Shown here: positions 1-4,826 of the stretch, one piece after another
Layout: every line of letters begins with the position of its first letter
Numbering within the stretch: the stretch's first letter is position 1
Assembly: GCA_900557165.1 (NCBI GenBank)
Contig: USRS01000103.1
Location: 1-7,414, forward strand
Reading direction: 5' to 3'
Length of the DNA: 7,414 nt
From: an uncultured Clostridium sp.
Lineage (GTDB): Bacteria; Bacillota; Clostridia; Peptostreptococcales; Peptostreptococcaceae
Program-made: the position numbers and the translations under genes
Notes under the pieces: model-generated
Seen by the model: the letters and a program-made list of their open reading frames with translations, nothing else
What the model was told of the DNA's origin: nothing
Databases searched by the model: none

Positions 1-192
1 TATATTATGAAATTAGTAGCAGCTAATATACTCATAATAATAACTTATTTTATTTTAAAATTTTTTGTTTATATTCCTGTAAATATAATTACAATTATTA
101 TATTTGAAATAGCATTTATAATTTATGATTTTGTTTATTCAAAATTTATAGATTATTATAATGAAAAATTAAGAAGATTTGTTAATAAATAA
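1..192 (+). CDS. C-terminal part of a hydrophobic membrane protein (5' end outside window)
   Basis: The frame is open from the first base of the window to a TAA at 190-192. The in-frame ATG at 7 has only six visible bases before it, so no ribosome binding site can be judged, and I read this as the tail of a longer gene. The visible 61-63 residues contain two hydrophobic stretches rich in Ile, Phe and Val (about residues 6-20 and 24-44 counted from the ATG), then a short basic tail (KLRRFVNK), which would be cytoplasmic under the positive-inside rule. This looks like the last membrane helices of an integral membrane protein. The Pro-Val-Asn turn followed by a long helix resembles the end of small transporter S components, but that is only an impression. 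It could also be a complete 61-residue membrane peptide. It converges on the next gene across a shared terminator. Confidence 0.5.
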   Translation, partial: YIMKLVAANILIIITYFILKFFVYIPVNIITIIIFEIAFIIYDFVYSKFIDYYNEKLRRFVNK

Positions 193-234
193 TAAAATGA
201 GGCTGTAAGTTGTTAATTACAGCCTCGTTTTATT
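191..234. terminator. Bidirectional intrinsic terminator between convergent genes
   Basis: A perfect 10-bp stem (GAGGCTGTAA at 199-208 with TTACAGCCTC at 217-226) has an 8-base loop. It is flanked by AATAAAAT on the left and GTTTTATT on the right, so both strands get a T-rich tail. It starts right after the stop codon of the left gene and touches the stop codon of the - strand gene at 233, as expected for a shared terminator of convergent genes. Confidence 0.9.
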
Positions 235-1000
235 ATAACTTGAAATATTCAATTTGAAACTTATTTAACTCTTGATCACAATTTGAACAATTATAAGTTT
301 TATCTTTTTTATCAAATTTTTTATTTTTATCATTAAAACTCATTTTAATTTTTTCGTTTATACCTATTTCTATTAAATCTTTTTTGCAATTTTGACAATG
401 ATGTATACAGCATATACTTTCTAGTATTTCAGTAGTAATGTTTTCAATAGATTCATTACAATTGCAACAAAATACTTTATTATTTATTATTTTATTTATC
501 TCTTGAGGTTTATTAGTTTTTTCACAATAGGCAAAACTTATTTCTTTATAAATTTTATAACCTGTTTTTAGGATATTTGTATTACAATGAGGGCAATTAA
601 ATACTGGAAAATAATTTTTTTCGCCTTTTTCTTGTTTAATATCACCCATTTTATTTATATTATTGTCATTAATTTTCATATTATTATTTAAGAAATTAAA
701 TACATCTTTGCTATTGCAGTCTCTAGCCACAGATATTAAGTGTTCTTTAATAGAAGAATAAGTTCTATTCTTAGATGGATTATTAATATCTACAGTATTA
801 TTATCAATGGCAAATTTTATTATATCAGAAAAATTGTATTTAGCAGCATAAAATAAAACCATTTCATCTAAAATCTTTTCATCGATTTTATCGCAAAAAT
901 CAATCCATAAATCTGGAGATTCTAAGTATAATTTTTTTCTTATTTCGTCTAAATTATCTTCTATATCTTTAAAATTTAAATTTTGTTTACTTATATTCAA
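233..1000 (-). CDS. Uncharacterised protein with four CxxC zinc-knuckle pairs
   Basis: I do not recognise a named family. The 255-residue product has two parts. Residues 1-105 look helical; about 44-104 (AAKYNFSDIIKFAIDNN followed by a second, weaker unit) resemble degenerate ankyrin-type helical repeats. After an Asn-rich linker (105-118), residues 136-241 hold four CxxC pairs (136/139, 178/181, 202/205, 238/241) plus extra cysteines at 159, 179, 197 and 198. This pattern fits one or two structural zinc ribbons. No signal peptide or membrane segment is seen, so it is probably cytoplasmic. The start is TTG at 1000, supported by a GGAGG eight bases upstream; the nearby ATG is out of frame and stops after two codons. 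It lies 26 bases after the HAD phosphatase gene on the same strand, with no terminator between, so the two are probably co-transcribed. Binding of nucleic acid or protein is possible but unproven. Confidence 0.8.
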   Translation of the reverse strand: MNISKQNLNFKDIEDNLDEIRKKLYLESPDLWIDFCDKIDEKILDEMVLFYAAKYNFSDIIKFAIDNNTVDINNPSKNRTYSSIKEHLISVARDCNSKDVFNFLNNNMKINDNNINKMGDIKQEKGEKNYFPVFNCPHCNTNILKTGYKIYKEISFAYCEKTNKPQEINKIINNKVFCCNCNESIENITTEILESICCIHHCQNCKKDLIEIGINEKIKMSFNDKNKKFDKKDKTYNCSNCDQELNKFQIEYFKL

Positions 1001-1008
1001 ATCATTAT

Positions 1009-1013
1009 CCTCC
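1009..1013 (-). promoter_or_regulatory. Ribosome binding site that fixes a TTG start
   Basis: The - strand reads GGAGG followed by eight bases (ATAATGAT) and then TTG at 1000. The ATG inside that spacer is only three bases from the GGAGG and opens a frame that ends at once (ATG ATT TGA). TTG is therefore the plausible start of the long frame. Confidence 0.75.
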
Positions 1014-1026
1014 GTATATAATTGTA

Positions 1027-1761
1027 CTATAAGTCTATATTAAGTGTTTTAACATTACAATCTAAAGAATATATTATATCTTTTCTTTCTACTATAATCT
1101 GTGTTTTTTCTTTTAATTCTTTATCTTTAGACATGTGATTAACCAACTCACTTGTAGGGTTGATTGCAATTGGATTGCCAACACGTCTAAGCATTGTTAT
1201 GTCACCATTAGTATCACCATAAGCATAAGACTTGCTTAAATCTATATTATATTTTTCAACAAAATTATCTATGGCCAAGTTTTTACTAGTGGAATCCCAC
1301 ATTGGAATGACAGTGCCATTGAATCTTCCATCTTCAAAAACATAATTACTACCAGCAAAATCAGTTGCATTATATTTTTTTGCCATTTTTTCAACTAAGA
1401 AATTAGGGCTTCCAGAGATAAATATAACTTTATGTCCATTATCTAAATGCCATTTAATTCTTGAGCGAGTATATTTATAAACACGTTCTGCCTTCAATGC
1501 TATAACTTGATCGCTAGTAAAATCTATGCAATTTTTATCAACATTTAATAAGGAATGAACGTATAAATCACAAATTTCAAGCAAGTAATCATCATAATTA
1601 CCTTGCCTTTTATCCCAATCTAAAAATGTATCCCTTGCATGGGCAACCCAAGCTCTTTGATCTACAATCTCATATTTTATAAGCTTTTTAAAATGTTCTA
1701 CCATAAGAGAATCTCTATAAATTGTACCATCTATATCAAAAAAAGCTCCTATATTTTTCAT
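1027..1761 (-). CDS. HAD-superfamily subfamily IB phosphatase (SerB-like)
   Basis: This is a 244-residue cytoplasmic hydrolase of the haloacid dehalogenase superfamily. Motif I is FFDIDGT with the nucleophile Asp9 and acid/base Asp11; motif II is the serine in FISGSP (Ser116); the motif III lysine is probably Lys160 in SKNLAI; and motif IV is YGDTNGD with Asp183 and Asp187, which hold magnesium. The helical insert between motifs I and II (about residues 17-105) is a C1-type cap, the arrangement of subfamily IB, which includes phosphoserine phosphatase and the TIGR01490 type. Length is normal for that group. The reaction should be hydrolysis of a small phosphomonoester; the substrate cannot be told from sequence. 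The ATG at 1761 has an AGGTGA ribosome binding site just upstream. It is the first gene of a probable two-gene unit with the CxxC protein downstream. Confidence 0.9.
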   Translation of the reverse strand: MKNIGAFFDIDGTIYRDSLMVEHFKKLIKYEIVDQRAWVAHARDTFLDWDKRQGNYDDYLLEICDLYVHSLLNVDKNCIDFTSDQVIALKAERVYKYTRSRIKWHLDNGHKVIFISGSPNFLVEKMAKKYNATDFAGSNYVFEDGRFNGTVIPMWDSTSKNLAIDNFVEKYNIDLSKSYAYGDTNGDITMLRRVGNPIAINPTSELVNHMSKDKELKEKTQIIVERKDIIYSLDCNVKTLNIDL

Positions 1762-1789
1762 TGAATCACCTCATCTAAGTCTTTACTTT

Positions 1790-1820
1790 ATTATATTATA
1801 AATTTTCATTTTGTTGTAAA
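1790..1820 (-). promoter_or_regulatory. Candidate promoter for the HAD phosphatase unit
   Basis: Read on the - strand, TTTACA (1815-1820) is followed after 16 bases by TAATAT (1793-1798) or after 19 bases by a perfect TATAAT (1790-1795). It is 28 bases or more upstream of the ATG at 1761. The region is so AT-rich that chance matches are common, so support is modest. Confidence 0.35.
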
Positions 1821-1901
1821 CTATAATTATAAAATTTGATTTTATTGATTTAAATAAATCTTTTGATTAAAAATAATTAAATAAAATAAGGATGTGGTTT
1901 A

Positions 1902-2984
1902 ATGACATTTGATTATGCAAAAATAACAAGATCTAGGCTTATGGGAAGCATGGGTTTAATTATAAGATATGAAGAAAATAAAAAATATATATACCAATAT
2001 TTTTTACTAGATGGAGAAGGGCTAGGAATAGCTGACTATGTTAGTTTAAAAAATCCAACTTCAAAAGAAGCTTGTAAAGAAGAAGAAAGATTGATGGGTG
2101 GTTTAGGTGAAGCTAGAGTATTAGTTGATGAAGATATAGCTTTATTTTTAATAAACCATTTTGGAAATAAAAATTTAGAGTATGGCAAAGAGTTGCCAGG
2201 AGATGTGGAAGAATATATAGATATAATAAAAAACTACAAAAGTAAATTAACTTTTGAACAAGTTTATCCAATAATAAGTAAAAAAGTTTATGATGAAGTA
2301 GAATTTATAAATTATATGACAATGAGATTTATTGCTAGGGATAGAGAAAGTTTAAAATATTTCTCTGGAAGTGATGAAATTTCTAATAATCATATTACTA
2401 AAATAAATGGGTCTCTTTTAAAAAACAAAGTAACTAAAAGAGGAGAAGGTGTGTATATTAGTGAAGCTTTATATGAAGATGAAGATGGATACTACACTTG
2501 TAAAATTGCCTTTAATATAGAAAAAGTAAAAGATAATTTTAAAATCAAATCTTTATTAGTTACAGATAAAGAACCTATATATGATTTTGAAGTTTTTGAT
2601 GAAATATCAAAATCAGAATTTATAGATGTATATAAATTAGAAAATAAAGATGAATTTTTAAATAGATTTTATGAAGACAATCCATTTATGCTAAAAAGTG
2701 AAATGGAAGAAGGCGTATTCTTTACAAGATTTAATTTTAATAATAATCATGTAAAGGAAGATGTATATGTAATCAATAATGATATAAAATCTATTTATTA
2801 TCAACTTGGAGAGGAATTATTTGTAGGTACATATTCTGAGAAAGATAGAAAATATATAAATAAATTACTTTTAACAAAATATAAAGACTTTTTAACTGTT
2901 AGTGAAAGTTATTTCTTTGAAGAAAATGTTCTGTATGACTTTGTGGAATCTGGATCAGATGATTTTGAAGATTTTTTAGATTAA
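1902..2984 (+). CDS. Uncharacterised acidic cytoplasmic protein, 360 residues
   Basis: I do not recognise this family. The product is soluble-looking, with no signal peptide and no membrane segment, and no cysteine cluster or nucleotide-binding motif was seen. It begins MTFDYAKITRSRLMGSMGL, is rich in Glu, Asp, Lys and Tyr, and ends in a strongly acidic tail (SGSDDFEDFLD). Alternating hydrophobic and charged residues in the second half (about 195-340) suggest a mostly beta structure. The ATG at 1902 is preceded by AAGGA at 1888-1892 with a nine-base spacer, an acceptable ribosome binding site. It is divergent from the HAD phosphatase gene (140 bases between starts) and is followed eight bases after its stop by a strong terminator, so it appears to be a single-gene unit. 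A TATAAT at 1822-1827 lies upstream but lacks a convincing -35 box. The conserved-looking ORF and codon use support a real gene; function is unknown. Confidence 0.85.
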   Translation: MTFDYAKITRSRLMGSMGLIIRYEENKKYIYQYFLLDGEGLGIADYVSLKNPTSKEACKEEERLMGGLGEARVLVDEDIALFLINHFGNKNLEYGKELPGDVEEYIDIIKNYKSKLTFEQVYPIISKKVYDEVEFINYMTMRFIARDRESLKYFSGSDEISNNHITKINGSLLKNKVTKRGEGVYISEALYEDEDGYYTCKIAFNIEKVKDNFKIKSLLVTDKEPIYDFEVFDEISKSEFIDVYKLENKDEFLNRFYEDNPFMLKSEMEEGVFFTRFNFNNNHVKEDVYVINNDIKSIYYQLGEELFVGTYSEKDRKYINKLLLTKYKDFLTVSESYFFEENVLYDFVESGSDDFEDFLD

Positions 2985-2991
2985 AATATAT

Positions 2992-3027
2992 AAAAGGGCT
3001 TATTGGAGAAATCTAATAAGCTCTTTT
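2992..3027 (+). terminator. Strong intrinsic terminator with a GAAA loop
   Basis: The arms 2992-3007 and 3012-3027 pair over 16 positions (two G-T wobbles: 2997/3022 and 3005/3014), closing a GAAA tetraloop at 3008-3011. The upper stem contains GGGCTTATT against AATAAGCTC and the base is AAAA against TTTT. It lies eight bases after the stop codon of the 360-residue protein. The start of the next annotated frame lies inside this hairpin. Confidence 0.85.
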
Positions 3028-3566
3028 GTGTATTTATAAATAGACATATTATAAAGAAAAAAGTAATAATTATTATTAGTAGAATAAAAAGTGTTATATG
3101 GGTGGTGATATATATAATAGGATTTATAAAAAAAGAATTTTTTATTTTTATTGTAATGGGTTGTATTTATACTAATATAGAACTTGTTTGTAGAGGTTAT
3201 ACTCATCCATCTATGTTAGTAGTTGGAGGATTATGTGGAATGTTGATTGGACTTATTAATAATATTGCACCAAATAAAAAATTATATAAACAATGTTTTA
3301 TAAGTATGATAATAGTAACCTTTTTAGAATTTATATCAGGGTACATATTGAATATCAAGATGGGATTAAATATATGGGATTATTCTAATCTTCCTCTTAA
3401 TTTTATGGGACAAGTAAGTTTATTGTTTAGTGTTTTTTGGTTTTTTATAAGTATAATAGCAATATGGTTAGATGATTATTTGAGATATAAATTTTATGGA
3501 GATAAAAAACCATATGATTTGTTCATTTATATGAAGAACTTAGTAACATTTAGATCTTCAAGATAA
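3003..3566 (+). CDS. CmpB-like putative ABC transporter permease (PF06541) membrane protein
   Basis: The product is a small polytopic membrane protein of the family named putative ABC transporter permease (PF06541, ABC_trans_CmpB; formerly DUF1113). Family features seen are NIELVCRGYTHPSM, the Gly-rich helix GGLCGMLIGLI, FLEFISGYIL, the WDYS motif and the closing helix ending DDYLRYKF. Counting from the TTG at 3003, helices fall at about residues 21-41, 45-62, 71-87, 100-120 and 134-156, followed by a cytoplasmic tail. Its role is not established for the family. The start is doubtful: the TTG lies in the stem of the upstream terminator hairpin, behind AAAGGG at 2993-2998 with a short spacer. 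The next in-frame candidates are GTG at 3102 and 3105 and ATG at 3156, none with a clear ribosome binding site, and the ATG would cut into the second helix. The N-terminus may be about 20 residues too long, or the start may have decayed. Confidence 0.75.
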   Translation: MEKSNKLFCVFINRHIIKKKVIIIISRIKSVIWVVIYIIGFIKKEFFIFIVMGCIYTNIELVCRGYTHPSMLVVGGLCGMLIGLINNIAPNKKLYKQCFISMIIVTFLEFISGYILNIKMGLNIWDYSNLPLNFMGQVSLLFSVFWFFISIIAIWLDDYLRYKFYGDKKPYDLFIYMKNLVTFRSSR

Positions 3567-3584
3567 TACAATTACATAAAAAAG

Positions 3585-3619
3585 AAGGGCAATTCTAGAA
3601 AAACTAGATTGCCCTTTTT
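3585..3619. terminator. Bidirectional intrinsic terminator between convergent genes
   Basis: AAGGGCAATTCTAG (3585-3598) pairs with CTAGATTGCCCTT (3604-3616) with a one-base bulge and an AAAAA loop. A T5 run follows on the + strand (3615-3619), and the A-rich left flank gives a CTTCTTTTTT tail on the - strand. It can end transcription of the CmpB-like gene from the left and of the Met/Asn/Pro protein gene from the right. Confidence 0.9.
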
Positions 3620-3625
3620 GTATTT

Positions 3626-3735
3626 ATAATATTGGGGGAATATTATGAGGAATACATTAAATAGTATAGACAGACTAAAAATATTTATACTCATTTTATT
3701 AAAAAAATAAATAAAAATTCCCCTATAAATATTAT
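3626..3735. repeat. Structured gap: G5-loop hairpin and distal complementary arms
   Basis: ATAATATT (3626-3633) and AATATTAT (3639-3646) form a perfect 8-bp dyad around GGGGG. The same left arm is also complementary to AATATTAT at 3728-3735, and GGGGAAT (3635-3641) is complementary to ATTCCCC at 3717-3723. Two mutually exclusive folds are thus possible, one local and one closing around the 21-codon ORF. The A/T arms are weak individually; the G/C match is the informative part. Confidence 0.35.
3645..3710 (+). CDS. Possible 21-residue peptide ORF in the convergent gap
   Basis: ATG at 3645 opens 21 codons (MRNTLNSIDRLKIFILILLKK) ending at TAA 3708-3710. A G5 run followed by A at 3634-3639 gives a Shine-Dalgarno-like sequence five to six bases ahead of the ATG. 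The peptide has a polar N-terminus, a short hydrophobic stretch (IFILILL) and a Lys-Lys end, so it could touch a membrane, but it is too short for a confident transmembrane helix. Against it: no good promoter fits. The perfect TATAAT at 3625-3630 has no -35 box and would start the RNA after the ribosome site; the ORF also sits just downstream of a terminator. It lies antisense to the 3' untranslated region of the - strand gene ending at 3739. It may be a chance frame. Confidence 0.22.
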   Translation: MRNTLNSIDRLKIFILILLKK

Positions 3736-3738
3736 TAA

Positions 3739-4239
3739 TTACATTTCTTCTTCATCAAATTCTTCCATATTGATAGTTGGAATACTAGGCATTGGGTTAG
3801 GAAACATTCCATTTTGGAAAAACATATTAGGATACATCATATTAGGGTATATCATATTTGGAGGAATGAATCCAGGAACCATCATGTTAGGTGGAAACAT
3901 ACCAGGATAAATTGTATTTGGGAACATCATATTTTGTTGAGGAATTGCAGGAATCATAGGTATATTATTTAGTTCATTATTGATATTGTTCATATTATTT
4001 GTATTATTACTCATACCATTATTACTAGATTCAATATTACTGTTATTAGTATTTTCGTAAGGGTTAAATTGAGGATTATCTACATATTGATTTGAATAAG
4101 TTGAATATTGTGGATTAGTATTTTGATTATTTATAAAATAAGGATTCATATACATCAAAGGATCTATATAAGGTTGAGGATAAATATAGTTAGGGTCTAT
4201 GTTATCACTTAATCTATTAGTATACATATTATAATTCAT
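3739..4239 (-). CDS. Low-complexity Met/Asn/Pro-rich protein, 166 residues
   Basis: I do not recognise the family. The product has no cysteine and no membrane helix or signal peptide. Residues 1-60 are rich in Tyr, Asn and Pro (PNYIYPQPYIDPLMYMNPYF), 62-92 form an Asn/Ser linker, 94-150 form an imperfect repeat built on P-N-M-[MI]-[YV]-P and P-G-[MF]-[FI]-P-P units, and the end is acidic (EEFDEEEM). Of its 20 methionines, 13 lie between residues 95 and 158. Such composition suggests an extended or self-associating structural protein; spore coat or other spore-associated proteins often look like this, but no specific motif proves it. The methionines might alternatively be metal ligands. The ATG at 4239 has a strong AAAGGAG (4250-4256) ten bases upstream, so translation looks efficient. 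The gene is divergent from cadC and convergent with the CmpB-like gene, so it is a single-gene unit. Confidence 0.75.
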   Translation of the reverse strand: MNYNMYTNRLSDNIDPNYIYPQPYIDPLMYMNPYFINNQNTNPQYSTYSNQYVDNPQFNPYENTNNSNIESSNNGMSNNTNNMNNINNELNNIPMIPAIPQQNMMFPNTIYPGMFPPNMMVPGFIPPNMIYPNMMYPNMFFQNGMFPNPMPSIPTINMEEFDEEEM

Positions 4240-4283
4240 TTTATATTTTCTCCTTTCAAGCTAATTAAAATTTTTAAATACTA

Positions 4284-4341
4284 CTAATATATATATTAGA
4301 AAATATTTTAGATATGAATATTTTAGTAATTGTAAAATATT
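4284..4341. repeat. Cluster of A/T palindromes upstream of the Met/Asn/Pro gene
   Basis: Three elements lie close together: a perfect 16-bp palindrome CTAATATATATATTAG (4284-4299); a direct repeat AATATTTTAG at 4302-4311 and 4317-4326 with a 15-base period; and an inverted repeat of AATATTTTA (4317-4325) with TAAAATATT (4333-4341). They fall in the 206-base divergent gap, 45-100 bases upstream of the - strand ATG, where the promoter and operator of that gene should be. No convincing vegetative promoter was found on the - strand. A CATATC at 4311-4316 weakly recalls a SigE/SigK -10 box, without a good -35. Confidence 0.4.
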
Positions 4342-4363
4342 AAAAAAATTTTTTCTGAAGTTG

Positions 4364-4392
4364 TTGCAAAAAATGCAAGAATATCATACTAT
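4364..4392 (+). promoter_or_regulatory. Promoter of the cadC-cadA operon
   Basis: TTGCAA (4364-4369) and TACTAT (4387-4392) are separated by exactly 17 bases, and the -10 box lies directly in front of the operator-like dyad. Each hexamer matches the SigA consensus at four of six positions. The -35 box overlaps a small dyad, TTGCA-A5-TGCAA (4364-4378). Transcription would begin near 4399, giving a leader of about 47 bases before the cadC ATG. Confidence 0.6.
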
Positions 4393-4394
4393 AA

Positions 4395-4418
4395 ATATAT
4401 GAATAGTTGTTCATATAT
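4395..4418. promoter_or_regulatory. CadC/SmtB-type operator dyad
   Basis: ATATATGAA (4395-4403) and TTCATATAT (4410-4418) form a perfect 9-bp inverted repeat around TAGTTG. The core, ATATGAATAGTTGTTCATAT (4397-4416), matches the ArsR/SmtB operator pattern ATATGAAxA-xx-TGTTCATAT known for SmtB and CadC. Its position directly after the -10 box covers the expected start point of transcription, so bound repressor would block RNA polymerase. Confidence 0.85.
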
Positions 4419-4445
4419 TAGTTTCAAAAAGTGGAGGAAATCTTA

Positions 4446-4814
4446 ATGAAAGATATCATAAATAAATGTGACTGTAACTTTATACATGACGAAATAGTAG
4501 GGAAAGTTAAAAATAAAATGCCAGAAGATGAAAAATTATATGATTTAGCAGATTTATTCAAAGTTTTTGGAGATACAACAAGAATAAAAATCATATATGC
4601 ATTATTTGAAGAAGAAATGTGTGTATGTGACATAGCAGATCTTTTGAATATGACTCAATCAGCTATATCTCATCAATTGAGAGTTTTAAAACAAGCTAGA
4701 TTAGTAAAGTTTAGAAAAGAAGGAAAAACTGTTTATTATTCTCTTGATGATAATCATGTAAATCAAATATTTAATTGTGGGTTATGCCATATAGAAGAAA
4801 CCTACAACAGATAG
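4446..4814 (+). CDS. cadC: CadC-type ArsR/SmtB metalloregulatory repressor
   Basis: This is a 122-residue winged-helix repressor that senses Cd/Pb/Zn and controls the ATPase gene after it. The recognition helix is in TQSAISHQLRVLKQARLV (70-87) and the wing in FRKEGKTVYYSL (89-100). Both classical metal sites are present. The alpha3N site has N-terminal cysteines 8 and 10 plus Cys59 and Cys61 in CVCDIADLL; the alpha5 site has Asp102, His104, His115 and Glu118 in the DxH-x10-HxxE pattern. Two additional cysteines (111 and 114, CGLC) lie next to the alpha5 site. Length agrees with S. aureus CadC. A GTG at 4431 is in frame, but it lies on the ribosome binding site (GGAGG 4433-4437, eight bases before the ATG), so the ATG at 4446 is chosen. 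An operator dyad and promoter lie upstream, consistent with autoregulation. The stop codon overlaps the cadA ribosome binding site. Confidence 0.93.
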   Translation: MKDIINKCDCNFIHDEIVGKVKNKMPEDEKLYDLADLFKVFGDTTRIKIIYALFEEEMCVCDIADLLNMTQSAISHQLRVLKQARLVKFRKEGKTVYYSLDDNHVNQIFNCGLCHIEETYNR

Positions 4815-4826
4815 GGGGAGTGGAAA

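Noticed and set aside
1811..1864. A + strand promoter for the 360-residue protein gene
   Set aside because: A perfect TATAAT at 1822-1827 exists, but no acceptable -35 box lies 16-18 bases upstream; TTGATT at 1845-1850 has only a poor -10. I could not choose one.
3000..3206. A - strand frame of 68 residues opposite the CmpB-like gene
   Set aside because: Its composition (Tyr, Asn, Lys, Phe runs) is that of AT-rich antisense sequence, it overlaps the better-supported + strand membrane protein and terminator, and no ribosome site supports it.
4240..4430. A sporulation-type promoter ahead of the Met/Asn/Pro gene
   Set aside because: The - strand CATATCTAA at about 4308-4316 resembles a SigE/SigK -10 box, but the spacing to any AC or ATA -35 element is wrong, so it is not listed as a promoter.
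4431..4445. GTG start for cadC five codons upstream of the ATG
   Set aside because: Those codons are the ribosome binding site itself (GGAGG at 4433-4437), so the ATG at 4446 is the real start.
4424..4633. A - strand frame of 69 residues opposite cadC
   Set aside because: It lies wholly antisense to a confidently identified repressor gene and its ribosome binding site, and shows no family feature.
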